A stretch of 64,000 nt of DNA, from contig NZ_MKQR01000026.1 in the NCBI RefSeq assembly GCF_001940455.1, positions 616,351 to 680,350 of the forward strand, written 5' to 3'. Below are positions 41,994 through 50,835 of the stretch, in pieces. The DNA comes from Actinokineospora bangkokensis. GTDB lineage: Bacteria > Actinomycetota > Actinomycetes > Mycobacteriales > Pseudonocardiaceae. The notes under the pieces were generated by a model, which made no database searches, had not been told where the DNA came from, and saw only the letters and a program-made list of their open reading frames with translations. The position numbers and the translations under genes were made by a program. Within the stretch, counting starts at the first letter, position 1. Each line of letters begins with the position of its first letter.

Positions 41994-43520
41994 TCAGGGG
42001 CGGCGCAGTGCGTCCTCGGCACCGTACCCCGCCGCGGGGACGGGTGCGGCGGAGCCGGTGACGCCCTTCTCCAGGTCCTCAAGCAGGTGCTTGCCGATGA
42101 GGGCGTCGTCGGGCAGCGGGATGGGGTACTCGCCGTCGAAGCAGGCCGAGCACAGCCGGGAGCGGGGCTGCTCGCTGGCGGCGACCAGGGCCTCCAGCGA
42201 CACGTAGCCCAGCGAGTCGGCGCCGATCGAGCGGCGGATGCCGTCGGCGTCGAGGCCGTTGGCGATCAGCTCGGCGCGGGAGGCGAAGTCGATGCCGTAG
42301 AAGCACGGCCAGCGCACCGGCGGCGAGGCGATCCGCACGTGCACCTCGATGGCCCCGGCCTCGCGCAGCATCCGCACCAGCGCCCGCTGGGTGTTGCCGC
42401 GCACGATCGAGTCGTCCACCACCACCAGGCGCTTGCCGCGGATCACGTCGCGCAGCGGGTTGAGCTTGAGCCGGATGCCGAGCTGGCGGATCGTCTGCGA
42501 CGGCTGGATGAAGGTGCGGCCCACGTAGGCGTTCTTGACCAGCGCGGTGCCGTAGGGGATGCCGCTGCCCTGGGCGTAGCCGATGGCCGCGGGGGTGCCG
42601 GATTCGGGCACCGGGATCACCAGGTCGGCCTCCACCGGGTGCTCACCGGCGAGCTTGCGGCCGATCTCGACCCGGGTGGCGTGCACCGAGCGGCCCGCGA
42701 TCGCGGTGTCCGGGCGGGCCAGGTAGACGTACTCGAACACGCAGCCCTTGGGCTCGGGGTTGGCGAAGCGGGTCGAGCGCAGGCCCTCGGCGTCGATGGC
42801 GATCAGCTCGCCGGGCTCGACCTCGCGCACGAACGACGCGCCGACGATGTCCAGCGCGGCGGTCTCGCTGGCCACCACCCAGCCGCGCTCCAGGCGGCCG
42901 AGCACCAGCGGGCGCACCCCGTGCGGGTCGCGGGCGGCGTAGAGGGTGTTCTCGTCGGAGAACACCAGGCAGTAGGCGCCGCGCACGGTGGGCAGCAGCT
43001 CCATCGCCGCCTGCTCGATGCCCCGGTCGGCGGCGCCCGCCGCGAGCAGGCCGGTGAGCAGGTCGGAGTCGGTGGTCGCGCCGCGCATCGCGGTGATGCC
43101 CTGCGCGGCGGCGCGGTCGCGCAGCTCGGCGGTGTTGACCAGGTTGCCGTTGTGGCCCAGCGAGATGCCCGAGCCGGTGGCGGTGGTGCGGAAGGTCGGC
43201 TGGGCGTTCTCCCAGGTCGTCGACCCGGTGGTGGAGTAGCGGCAGTGGCCGACGGCGACGTGCCCGCGCAGGCTGGAGAGCACCTGCTCGTCGAACACCT
43301 GCGACACCAGCCCCAGGTCCTTGAAGACCACGATCTGCCTGCCGTCGGACACCGAGATGCCCGCGGCCTCCTGCCCGCGGTGCTGCAGGGCGTAGAGGCC
43401 GTAGTAGGTGAGCTTGGCGACCTCCTCGCCGCGGGCCCAGACGCCGAACACGCCGCACTCCTCGCGGGGTTCGGTCTCGGGCTGGTCGTCGGGGATGGGC
43501 GCGGGCTGGGGGTGGACCAC
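41994..43520 (-). CDS. purF: Amidophosphoribosyltransferase
   Basis: 508 residues. First committed step of purine synthesis. The N-terminal nucleophile is Cys22 after a propeptide (EPREECGVFGVWARG), followed by the Ntn glutaminase domain (GHCRYSTTGSTTWENAQP) and the PRPP loop VVVDDSIVRGNTQ. The Cys triads GCVFEY and RLCSACFDG probably hold an Fe-S cluster. GTG start with GGGAGAG. Confidence 0.97.
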   Translation of the reverse strand: MVHPQPAPIPDDQPETEPREECGVFGVWARGEEVAKLTYYGLYALQHRGQEAAGISVSDGRQIVVFKDLGLVSQVFDEQVLSSLRGHVAVGHCRYSTTGSTTWENAQPTFRTTATGSGISLGHNGNLVNTAELRDRAAAQGITAMRGATTDSDLLTGLLAAGAADRGIEQAAMELLPTVRGAYCLVFSDENTLYAARDPHGVRPLVLGRLERGWVVASETAALDIVGASFVREVEPGELIAIDAEGLRSTRFANPEPKGCVFEYVYLARPDTAIAGRSVHATRVEIGRKLAGEHPVEADLVIPVPESGTPAAIGYAQGSGIPYGTALVKNAYVGRTFIQPSQTIRQLGIRLKLNPLRDVIRGKRLVVVDDSIVRGNTQRALVRMLREAGAIEVHVRIASPPVRWPCFYGIDFASRAELIANGLDADGIRRSIGADSLGYVSLEALVAASEQPRSRLCSACFDGEYPIPLPDDALIGKHLLEDLEKGVTGSAAPVPAAGYGAEDALRRP

Positions 43521-43557
43521 CGGAAGCTCTCCCTTGGACGGAACCGTGGCAGCCCCA

Positions 43558-43563
43558 AGTGTA
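43558..43563 (-). promoter_or_regulatory. -10 of purF
   Basis: Minus strand TACACT about 38 nt before the GTG; no convincing -35. Confidence 0.4.
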
Positions 43564-43616
43564 GGTGCTGCCCAGGGCCGACCGGACCACGTGCGGGTGG
43601 CCCCCGTCACCCCGGT

Positions 43617-43622
43617 TACCGT
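43617..43622 (+). promoter_or_regulatory. Leaderless -10 of TVP38 gene
   Basis: TACCGT, 7 nt, GTG at 43630. Confidence 0.5.
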
Positions 43623-43629
43623 TGTCCGG

Positions 43630-44289
43630 GTGTCCGGACGCCGCGTGCTCGTCGTCGTGCTGCTGGTGCTCGCCGCCCTGGTGGCGGTCGGTTCCCTGGT
43701 CCCGCTCCCCACGCCGGTCGAGGTGCGCGACTGGGCGTCGTCGTTCGGCTGGGCCACCCCGGCGCTGTTCCTGGTGCTCTACGCGGTGCTGACGGTGCCG
43801 CCGGTCCCGCGCACCGTGTTCAACCTCTCAGTCGGCCTGGTGCTGGGCAACGCGCTGGGCATCGCGGTGGCGATGGTGGCCACGACCCTGGCGGCGTGGA
43901 TCGCGTTCGCGCTGAGCCGGGGGCTGCTGCGCCGGTGGATCGAGCCGCACCTGGAGCGCGCGGTGCTGCGCACCGTCAACGCCCGGTTGTCGGGGTCCGG
44001 GTTCGCGGGGGTGCTGTCGCTGCGGCTGATCCCGATAGTGCCGTTCGCGGCGATGAACTACTGCTGCGGCGTGTCGTCGATGCGGCTGCTGCCGTACCTG
44101 GCCGGGACGTTCCTGGGCTCGGTGCCGGGCACGGTGGCCGCGGTGCTGCTCGGCGACGCGCTCACCGGTCGCACGTCGCCGCTGCTGCTGGGCGTGTACG
44201 CGGTGCTGGCGGTGCTGGGCGCGGGCCTGATGTGGTGGACGCTCAAGCGCACCCGCCCGGAGGTGCTGGAACCGGTGAGCGCGCCGTAG
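43630..44289 (+). CDS. TVP38/TMEM64 (SNARE-associated/DedA-like) membrane protein
   Basis: 219 residues, about five to six transmembrane segments. VLYAVLTVPPVPRTVFNLSVGLVLGN and LRLIPIVPFAAMNYCCGVSSMRLLPYLAGTFLGSVPGT are the family's re-entrant helices with the conserved Arg and Pro. Possibly a phospholipid scramblase or flippase by analogy. Divergent from purF. Confidence 0.9.
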   Translation: MSGRRVLVVVLLVLAALVAVGSLVPLPTPVEVRDWASSFGWATPALFLVLYAVLTVPPVPRTVFNLSVGLVLGNALGIAVAMVATTLAAWIAFALSRGLLRRWIEPHLERAVLRTVNARLSGSGFAGVLSLRLIPIVPFAAMNYCCGVSSMRLLPYLAGTFLGSVPGTVAAVLLGDALTGRTSPLLLGVYAVLAVLGAGLMWWTLKRTRPEVLEPVSAP

Positions 44290-44298
44290 GTCAGGGGC

Positions 44299-44679
44299 TC
44301 AGAGGCGCAGCAGCGGCAGGTGCTCGCCCAGGTGGGCCCGGGAGCCCGAGGCGGACACCCGGCCCGCGGCGACGGCGTCGTCCCAGGTGGTGCGGCCGGT
44401 GGCCAGGTCGAGCCAGGTGCGCGGGTCCATCTCCACGACGTTGGGCGGGGTGCCGCGGGTGTGCCGCGGGCCCGCGACGCACTGCACCGCGGCGAACGGC
44501 GGGACGCGCACCTCGACGGTGTGCCCGGGGACGTCCTGCTCCAGCGTGCGCAGGCTGGCGCGCACCGCGGCGGCCAGCGCGGGCCGGGGCGGCTGCTCGG
44601 CGCCGCCCGCCAGCCACGGCACCACGGCGGCGACGGCCGCGCGCAGCTCCTCGGCCGTCACCGGCTTGCGGGAGGGCAC
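44299..44679 (-). CDS. Sterol carrier (SCP2)-like protein
   Basis: 126 residues. TPPNVVEMDPRTWLDLATGRTTWDDAVAAGRVSASGSRAHLGEHLPLLRL is the conserved C-terminal half of a family annotated as sterol-carrier-like and typically found beside purF in actinobacteria. Soluble; ligand unknown. Starts just after the EspG gene stop. Confidence 0.85.
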   Translation of the reverse strand: MPSRKPVTAEELRAAVAAVVPWLAGGAEQPPRPALAAAVRASLRTLEQDVPGHTVEVRVPPFAAVQCVAGPRHTRGTPPNVVEMDPRTWLDLATGRTTWDDAVAAGRVSASGSRAHLGEHLPLLRL

Positions 44680-44680
44680 C

Positions 44681-45481
44681 TCAGTCCTCGACCGCCCGGC
44701 GGACCTCGGCGGCCATCTCCTCGACGTGGTGGGTGAGCCTGCGCGCGTCGGCGGGCGAGATCGTCGTCCACAGCGTGCCGTCCGGGGCGGCCCTGCGGAC
44801 CTGCACGTAGCGGCCCGCCTCGGTGTCGAAGAACGACACCACCCGCTCGGCGCGCACCCGGCGGCCCAGCCGGTCGCGGGCGGCGGCGCCGAAGTTCCCG
44901 GTGCCCTTGACGTCGTCGACCATGGTGGCGAGCGCCTCGACGTCGTCCTGGCGCAGGCCGCGGCCGCCGAGCGCGGCCTGGAACGCCTTGCGGGTGCCCT
45001 CGCTGGCCTTGGCCGCGGCCTCGAAGTCCTCGGTGCGCAGCGTGACCGACTGGCCGGGGCCCGGCGGGTGCGGGGGCAGCACGCCGACCGCCGCCGCGGG
45101 CAGGTTCGCCGCGGACGTGCGGCGCAGCGTGATCGAGCCCTCGCTCAGCACGGCCAGCGCCGCGTCGTCCCCGGCGGCGCAGGCCAGCAGCCGCACGCCG
45201 CGCCCGACCCAGGTGCGCCCGTCGACCTCGCGGTCCGGGCGCGCCAGCAGGGCGAACAGGTGCTCCACCTCGGGGTGCACGTCGACGCCCCGGCCGAGGC
45301 CGCGCTGGTCCAGCGCGGCCCAGGCGCCCTGCTCGATGGCCTTGCGCTCCTCGTGGGTGCGCCCCGGCGAGGGCACCTTGACCACAAGCGGCATGGTGCC
45401 GGGCTTGAGGTGGTCCCAGAGCACGTCGAACTCCACCGCGCTCAGCGAGATCGGCGGGCGGTCGTCGAGGAGGTGGTCCAC
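44681..45481 (-). CDS. EspG-family ESX secretion chaperone (set B)
   Basis: 266 residues. Opens with PPISLSAVEFDVLWDHL and has the ESX_EspG core ADAARLTHHVEEMAAEV at the end, LRLTEDF-like central strands and ERVVSFFDTEAGRYVQVRRA. Follows the PPE gene of set B by 34 bp, so it is likely that protein's chaperone. GTG at 45481; another GTG six codons upstream is possible. Confidence 0.85.
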   Translation of the reverse strand: MDHLLDDRPPISLSAVEFDVLWDHLKPGTMPLVVKVPSPGRTHEERKAIEQGAWAALDQRGLGRGVDVHPEVEHLFALLARPDREVDGRTWVGRGVRLLACAAGDDAALAVLSEGSITLRRTSAANLPAAAVGVLPPHPPGPGQSVTLRTEDFEAAAKASEGTRKAFQAALGGRGLRQDDVEALATMVDDVKGTGNFGAAARDRLGRRVRAERVVSFFDTEAGRYVQVRRAAPDGTLWTTISPADARRLTHHVEEMAAEVRRAVED

Positions 45482-45515
45482 AACCCCGAATGCTGTCACC
45501 GGTGACCGAGCGCTG

Positions 45516-46844
45516 TCACTTGTCGGAGCCGAGCACACCCGGTGCGATGTGACGCTCGTCACCGAAGATGTCCTCGTACTCCACCAGGTAGCTGGTGTGC
45601 TCGAAGTCCTCTTCCTCGTCGGCCGCCGCGCCGCGACCACCCACGGCGCCCGCGCCCAGGCCTGCCTTGCCGCCCGCGGCCCCCGCCGCGGTGCCGCCGC
45701 GGCCGCCGAGCACGGTCTCGCCGGGCAGCGCGCCCGCACCGGCCATGCCACCGCGCGGCACGCCCCCGGTGCCGCCGCGGCCCTCGGCCGGGGTGAGGCC
45801 GGTGGCGCCGCCACCGGTGCGCCGGGCCAGGGCCTCGTCGGCGCCGCCGACACCGGTGCCGGGCAGGCCGCGCGGCCCGCTCGCCGCACCGGGGCCGCCC
45901 GTGCCGATCGGCAGGCCGCCGCGGAAGGTGCCCGACTCGCCGGGCAGGGCCGCGGTGCCGCCCGCGGTCGGCGTGGTGCCGGTGAAGCCGGTGATCGGCT
46001 TCGCCCCGCCGGTGGCGGGGGAGTAGCCGGACGGCGTGGTCGAGCCGCTGATCGGCACGAAGGTCGACGGGGCGCCCGCGGGCGCGTGCGGGGTGGTGTG
46101 CACCGCCGGGGCGCTGCCGCTGGGGGTGACCGCGTGCCCGGGGGTGGTGCCCGCGAGCGCCGTCGGCGTGTACGACGCGGTGTGCGTGCTGCCCGCGCCG
46201 GGGTTGGCGCCGCTGGCCGCGCTGACCGCGTAGCCCACCTGGTAGCCGGTGCCGCCGTCCGGCGGCGGCGTGGAGATGACCACGTCCGGCGGCGGGACGA
46301 AGGTGCCCAGCGTCGCGGTGTTGAACTCGGTGCTGGACTGGTAGGTGTTCATGGTGTCGACGGCCTTCTGCGAGGCCGCGTCCTGCGCCGCCTCCTGGGC
46401 CTCGTGGTCCTCGGCCTGCGCGACGACCGCCATGGCCGGGCCGGGGTTGCCCAGCAGCGCCCCGCCCGCGGCCAGGGCCATGTCCCAGCCGGAGGGGGCC
46501 GGGGTGGTCACCGGCACCGGCTCGGGCATCTCGGCGCGGGCGCGGCCCACGACGTCGGCCTGGTACTCGGTGGAGGCGCGCATGCCGGTGGCGCCGGTCT
46601 GCGCGTCGGCGGCCCACGCCTGCAGCGGGGTCATGCCGGACCGCGCCTGGTCGGCGGCGTCACCCTCCCAGGTGGCCGACAGCGCGGCGAGCTTGGCGCC
46701 GAGGTCGCCGTCGATCTCGGCCAGCTCGGTGGCCAGCGCGTCCCAGTACTCGGTCTGCGGCGTCGAGGCGGCGGGCCCGGGCCCACCGTTGATCATCTTG
46801 TACAGCGCGGGGTGGTCGTAGCCCTCCCACCGGTGCATGCCCAC
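45516..46844 (-). CDS. PPE-domain ESX substrate, Gly/Thr/Pro-rich (set B)
   Basis: 442 residues. N-terminal helical part: HRWEGYDHPALYKMI, YWDALATELAEIDGDLGAKL, SATWEGDAADQARSGMTPLQAW with the WEG turn of WXG/PPE proteins. The rest, about 190-420, is Pro/Gly/Thr/Ala-rich; the tail is EEDFEHTSYLVEYEDIFGDE, resembling the tail of the set A PPE protein. GTG at 46844, or ATG at 46838. Second gene of a three-gene ESX operon. Confidence 0.85.
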   Translation of the reverse strand: MGMHRWEGYDHPALYKMINGGPGPAASTPQTEYWDALATELAEIDGDLGAKLAALSATWEGDAADQARSGMTPLQAWAADAQTGATGMRASTEYQADVVGRARAEMPEPVPVTTPAPSGWDMALAAGGALLGNPGPAMAVVAQAEDHEAQEAAQDAASQKAVDTMNTYQSSTEFNTATLGTFVPPPDVVISTPPPDGGTGYQVGYAVSAASGANPGAGSTHTASYTPTALAGTTPGHAVTPSGSAPAVHTTPHAPAGAPSTFVPISGSTTPSGYSPATGGAKPITGFTGTTPTAGGTAALPGESGTFRGGLPIGTGGPGAASGPRGLPGTGVGGADEALARRTGGGATGLTPAEGRGGTGGVPRGGMAGAGALPGETVLGGRGGTAAGAAGGKAGLGAGAVGGRGAAADEEEDFEHTSYLVEYEDIFGDERHIAPGVLGSDK

Positions 46845-46845
46845 G

Positions 46846-47232
46846 TCAGCCCACCCCCTGGTCGCGCGTGCCCCACATGGCGCTGTTGGTGCCCTCGGTG
46901 AGCTCGTAGCCCGCCTTGGCCGACTCCAGCGCCGCGATCGCCCGCTCCAACTGCTCCCGGTACCCGCGCAGGCAGGCGATGGCCGAGTCGGCCCCGCCGC
47001 CGTTGGTGCGCTCGGTGAACTCGGTGACGGCCTCCCCGCTGACCGGGTCGTCGGCCCACCGGCGCACCTCCAGCCCGTCGAGGGCCCGCACCTTGGCGTC
47101 CACCCGGTCGAAGGCCTCCCGGAAGGCGACCAGCGCCCCCGGGATCGCCGACGGCTCGATGCGCAGGGTCCGCGTCCCGCCGAAGTCGGGCGCCGCCGGG
47201 GCGGAACCGCCGCCCCCATCCCGCAGGTACAC
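46846..47232 (-). CDS. Small helical ESX-type protein (set B)
   Basis: 128 residues from the GTG at 47232, with AGGAGGGGG ahead. An N-terminal Gly/Pro stretch (VYLRDGGGGSAPAAPDFGG) is followed by amphipathic helices (IPGALVAFREAFDRVDAKVRA, AIACLRGYREQLERAIAALESAKAGYE). WXG100-size and position, but the turn reads WAD rather than WXG. Probably cosecreted with the PPE protein behind it. Confidence 0.75.
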   Translation of the reverse strand: MYLRDGGGGSAPAAPDFGGTRTLRIEPSAIPGALVAFREAFDRVDAKVRALDGLEVRRWADDPVSGEAVTEFTERTNGGGADSAIACLRGYREQLERAIAALESAKAGYELTEGTNSAMWGTRDQGVG

Positions 47233-47262
47233 CTGGAACCCCCTCCTGATGCGATCGCCACG

Positions 47263-47301
47263 ACTGTAGCTCCGACGCGCCCCGCTGGGGAACGGTTCCC
47301 C
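47263..47301 (-). promoter_or_regulatory. Palindrome and -10 of ESX set B
   Basis: GGGGAAC-G-GTTCCCC (47287-47301) is a perfect 7-bp-arm palindrome. Minus strand TACAGT (47268-47263) is a TANNNT -10 placed 18 nt downstream, so the palindrome spans the -35 region. Suggests a dimeric repressor or activator of the ESX operon, or of the divergent gene at 47442. Confidence 0.55.
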
Positions 47302-47441
47302 CACAGCGGTCCGGTCCGGTGACAAGTTCCTGGTCCCGGTCACCCGAGGGTTCCTTACCCCGTTCCGACTGTCGTCACCCGTTGGGGTGGTACTACACGC
47401 CCCGTGCGCACAAGTCACGCCCGGTGTCCGAAGCTGTGGGC

Positions 47442-48071
47442 GTGAAGCAGCCGGAGATCACCCTCGACATGCGGGTGAGCGCGCGCTCGAACCCCAACAG
47501 CTGGCTCTACGTCATCGACCCGGAGTTCGGCCCCGACGCCGACGTGCCCCCCTGGGGCGTCGTCGGCGCCTACCCCGTCGACGCCCGCGGGGAGGTGGTC
47601 GAGCGCTTCCGCTTCAACGGCGACTACCGCCCCTCCCCAGCCGCCCTGCGCCTCCCGGTCACCTCCAACCCCCTGGAGCGCCTCCTCCAGCTCATCCACA
47701 CCCGCCACCGCGACCAACGGGACCTGCTCCCCGCCCTGCTCGCCTCCCCCCTCCTCGTCTACAGCGCGGGCACCCGGGCACCCGGCGGCATCACCGGCTT
47801 CCGCGACCAGCACGGCAGGCTCGTCGTCCCCGCCTGCACCTCCGCCACCCACGTCCCCCCGGCCTGGCCCCACTGGCGCGAGATCCCCGGCGCCGACCTG
47901 GCCCGCCAACTCCGCGGCTGCCCGCTCGTGCTCAACCCCCAGGGCCCCCTCACCGCGGTCATCCCCGCAGCCCACCTGCTAGCGCTCCTCCAACCCCCCG
48001 CCACGCACACCACCGCGCCCAGCCCCACCCGGCTCCGCAACCCCATGCCCCGTGGCGGGGCCCATCCCTAA
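47442..48071 (+). CDS. Type VII secretion-associated / SseB-like protein
   Basis: 209 residues. SWLYVIDPEFGPDADVPPWGVVGAYPVDARGEVVERFRFN ... YRPSPAALRLP resembles proteins annotated as type VII secretion-associated in this order, with an SseB-like C-terminal half (VVPACTSATHVPPAWPHW, CPLVLNPQGPLTAVI). Divergent from ESX set B. Start uncertain (GTG at 47442 or 47424). Medium confidence; I rely on memory of the family. Confidence 0.6.
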   Translation: MKQPEITLDMRVSARSNPNSWLYVIDPEFGPDADVPPWGVVGAYPVDARGEVVERFRFNGDYRPSPAALRLPVTSNPLERLLQLIHTRHRDQRDLLPALLASPLLVYSAGTRAPGGITGFRDQHGRLVVPACTSATHVPPAWPHWREIPGADLARQLRGCPLVLNPQGPLTAVIPAAHLLALLQPPATHTTAPSPTRLRNPMPRGGAHP

Positions 48072-48216
48072 AAGCCGTCGTCTGGCCAACGCACCCCCCA
48101 CCCCGCAAACCATGGTGCCCAGCCCCACCAACCCCCCGGCACCCCCAACACCGCTCAGCTGAGCCAATGGTCATGGGCTGTGCTCACACCTGGGCCTGAC
48201 CCAGTCCTGGCCGCTC

Positions 48217-48307
48217 GTAGCTCGGTGGAGGCGGTGTCAAGGGTGGGCGAAGCCCATCGCGAAGCGACGCCCGCAGGGCGCCCTTGACTCCGCCTTCACC
48301 GAGTTAC
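48217..48307 (+). ncRNA. 27-bp stem capped by three identical-plan mini-hairpins
   Basis: Arms 48217-48243 and 48281-48307 pair over 27 bp with one mismatch and two G-U pairs that favour the plus-strand RNA. The 37-nt apex divides exactly into three 4-bp/3-nt hairpins (GGGC-GAA-GCCC, TCGC-GAA-GCGA, GCCC-GCA-GGGC) each separated by one base, making a four-way junction. Sits between convergent genes. Could be a terminator, a mobile repeat or a structured RNA. Confidence 0.6.
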
Positions 48308-48371
48308 ACACTCGCGGCCCCCGAGGACAGGCCCCCACGCAAGCGGCCCCCACTAAGCCAAAAGACCCAGC

Positions 48372-50522
48372 TCAGCGCCGCTGTCGAACAGCAGCCGTGA
48401 ACAGCTGCTCGTCCAGCAACCGCTCCACGTCCTCCGGCGGCCCGGCCTTCGCGAACAGCCACCCCTGCGCGCTGTCGCAGCCGATCTCGCGCAACCGGTC
48501 CGCCTGGCTGGAGTCCTCCACCCCCTCGGCGATGACCTCGTGCCCGAGCGCGTGCGACAACGCCACCAGCGTGCTGACGATCGTCTCGTCGCTGTGGGCG
48601 TCGGGGTGCAGGCTGCCGACGCCCTCCATGAACGAGCCCGCGAGCTTGATCGCGTGCACCGGCAGGTGGCGCAGGTAGGCGAGGTTGGAGTACCCGGTGC
48701 CGAAGTCGTCGATGGCGATGCGGATGCCCAGGTCGGCCAGCTCGCGCAGGGTGCGCAGCGGGCCGCCGGTGGTGCCCATGATGGCGCTCTCGGTCAGCTC
48801 AAGCTGGATGCTCGACGGCGGCAGGCCCGCGGCGCCGATGATGGTGGAGACGTCGGCGACCAGGTCCGGTTCCTCGGTCTGCCGGGCGGCCAGGTTGACG
48901 CTGATCATCGGGGCCCGGTCGCCGTAGCGGTCGTGCCAGCGGCGGGACTGGTCGACGGCCTGGCGCAGCACCCAGCGGCCCAGCGGGACGATCAGGCCGG
49001 TCTCCTCGGCCAGGCCGATGAACCGGTCCGGGCCGAGCCTGCCGAACTCCGGGTGCGCCCAGCGCACCAGCGCCTCCACCCCGGTCAGCACGCCGTCGCT
49101 GAGCCGGACGATGGGCTGGTAGTCGACGTAGAACTCCTCGCTCTCCACCGCGGCGGGCATGCGCGCCGACAGGGTGAAGCGGGCGACCTCGCGGGCGTTG
49201 CGGTCCGGGTCGTAGGCCACCCAGCGGGCCTTGCCCTCGGCCTTGGCCCAGTACAGGGTCACGTCGGCGTCGCGCATCGCCTCGGCCGGGGTGGACTCGC
49301 GCACCGCCCGCTCGACCAGGCCGATGGAGGCCGACACGGCCAGCCGGTGCCCGCCGATGCGCACCGGCTCGCCCAGCGCGCGCAGGATGTGGTCGGCCAG
49401 CGCGCGCATGCCCTCGGCGTCGCTGCCCTCGACCAGCACCACGAACTCGTCGCCGCCCATCCTGGCCACCAGCCGGTGCGGGCCGCTGACCTCGCGGTCG
49501 AGCCGGGCGGCGACGGCGACCAGCAGTTCGTCGCCGATGTCGTGGCCCAGGCTGTCGTTGATCACCTTGAAGCCGTCGAGGTCGAGGTAGCACAGGCCGA
49601 CCCGGTGCTCGCCGCCGGTGGCGAAGGCGGCCACCAGCCGGTCGTGGAACAGCGCGCGGTTGGCCAGGCCGGTGAGCGGGTCGTGGTTGGCCTGGTGGCG
49701 CAGCCGCTGCTGGAGCTGGTGGCGCTCGGTGACGTCCTCGACCATGCCGACCAGGAACAGCGGGCCGCCGACCTCGTCGCGCACCAGCGACACCGACAGG
49801 TCGATGCGCAGCGGGGAGCCGTCGGAGCGGCGCATCAGCCGCTCGGCGCGGTAGTTCTCGCGGGTGCCCGCGCGCATCTGCTCCAGCGGCGCGAACATCT
49901 CCGGCGGCTCGTCGGGGTGGCGCAGCTCGCTCACCGGGATGCCGCGCAGCTGCGAGACCCGGTAGCCGAGCATGTCGGCCAGGGCGGCGTTGACCTCGAC
50001 GACGGTGCCCGCCGCGTCGCTGATGCAGATGCCCACCGCGGTCTGGGTGAACATCGCGCGGAAGCGGGCCTCGCTGGCCAGCAGCTTGGCCTCGGCGCCG
50101 CGGCGGGCGTCGAGCGCGGCGCGGCGGATGACCTCCTGGTCGCGGAAGATCTTCTCCTGGGCGGCGTCGGTGAACCCGGCGGCGAGCGCGCCCTGGACGG
50201 CGGGCAGCCTGCCGCGGGCGGCCTCGTCGGCGTCCGGGCCGAGCAGCCGCTCGCCGACCAGGCGCACGGTGGCCGCCAGCGACCGGGCGGCGGCCAGCCG
50301 CAGCCCGACCAGCGCGGCGCCGACGCGCTCCACCGGTTCCGGGTCGAAGCGCTCGGCGCGCACCGCGGCCAGCAGGTCGGCCGCGGGCGCGCGCAACCGC
50401 TCGGCCAGGGTCGCCTGGTCCACCCCGGCGTACCCCGTGCAGGCGAGCGCCGCCGCCCACAGCTCGGCGAAGCCGGGTGCGCCCTCCGGCGCCGTGCCCA
50501 CTGCGCTGCTGCCCACCACCAC
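48372..50522 (-). CDS. PAS-GGDEF-EAL c-di-GMP turnover protein
   Basis: 716 residues from a GTG at 50522 with GGGAGGGAGC ahead. N-terminal helical region (about 1-150), PAS domain (SEARFRAMFTQTAVGICISD to VGMVEDVTERH), GGDEF domain (DPLTGLANRALFHDRL, catalytic RMGGDEF intact), EAL domain (GVEALVRWAHPEFGRL, IDDFGTGYSNLAYL, VIAEGVEDSSQA). Both catalytic motifs look competent, so direction of activity cannot be read from sequence. Soluble; no transmembrane segments. Confidence 0.93.
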   Translation of the reverse strand: MVVGSSAVGTAPEGAPGFAELWAAALACTGYAGVDQATLAERLRAPAADLLAAVRAERFDPEPVERVGAALVGLRLAAARSLAATVRLVGERLLGPDADEAARGRLPAVQGALAAGFTDAAQEKIFRDQEVIRRAALDARRGAEAKLLASEARFRAMFTQTAVGICISDAAGTVVEVNAALADMLGYRVSQLRGIPVSELRHPDEPPEMFAPLEQMRAGTRENYRAERLMRRSDGSPLRIDLSVSLVRDEVGGPLFLVGMVEDVTERHQLQQRLRHQANHDPLTGLANRALFHDRLVAAFATGGEHRVGLCYLDLDGFKVINDSLGHDIGDELLVAVAARLDREVSGPHRLVARMGGDEFVVLVEGSDAEGMRALADHILRALGEPVRIGGHRLAVSASIGLVERAVRESTPAEAMRDADVTLYWAKAEGKARWVAYDPDRNAREVARFTLSARMPAAVESEEFYVDYQPIVRLSDGVLTGVEALVRWAHPEFGRLGPDRFIGLAEETGLIVPLGRWVLRQAVDQSRRWHDRYGDRAPMISVNLAARQTEEPDLVADVSTIIGAAGLPPSSIQLELTESAIMGTTGGPLRTLRELADLGIRIAIDDFGTGYSNLAYLRHLPVHAIKLAGSFMEGVGSLHPDAHSDETIVSTLVALSHALGHEVIAEGVEDSSQADRLREIGCDSAQGWLFAKAGPPEDVERLLDEQLFTAAVRQRR

Positions 50523-50835
50523 GCTCCCTCCCCGCGGTACGCCGTGCAGTGTTGCCTGTCCAACGCCGCGTAGCCACCCCGGATGCGGGTTCGCGGGGTC
50601 GATTCGCCGCTGTTGACCGTGCGCGTCCGGGCCGCTACGCCGGGCAGCGGTCCGCTGTGGATCATGTGATTGGTTGTCCACCACTCGATCGCACCGTTTA
50701 CGCAGCTCAGCTTATTTCTAGTGATCAATTCACACAACAGCGTGACAAATGGGCGGTAATGACATAACAATCAGCGTGCGGGCGGCCACCCCCTGTAGGG
50801 CCGCCCGATCGAGGGCACTCGGGAAGGGCAACTCA
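50523..50835. other. Divergent intergenic region with a 5'-UTR hairpin
   Basis: 313 bp between the c-di-GMP gene and the lysozyme. An AT-rich patch at 50690-50770 probably holds the lysozyme promoter. A hairpin with stem GGGCGGCC / GGCCGCCC (50780-50806) lies in the lysozyme leader. I saw no recognised riboswitch. Confidence 0.45.

Noticed and set aside
50690..50835. Possible c-di-AMP (ydaO) riboswitch before the lysozyme
   Set aside because: Streptomyces cell-wall hydrolases often have one, but the conserved core segments are not seen here; only a simple hairpin is.
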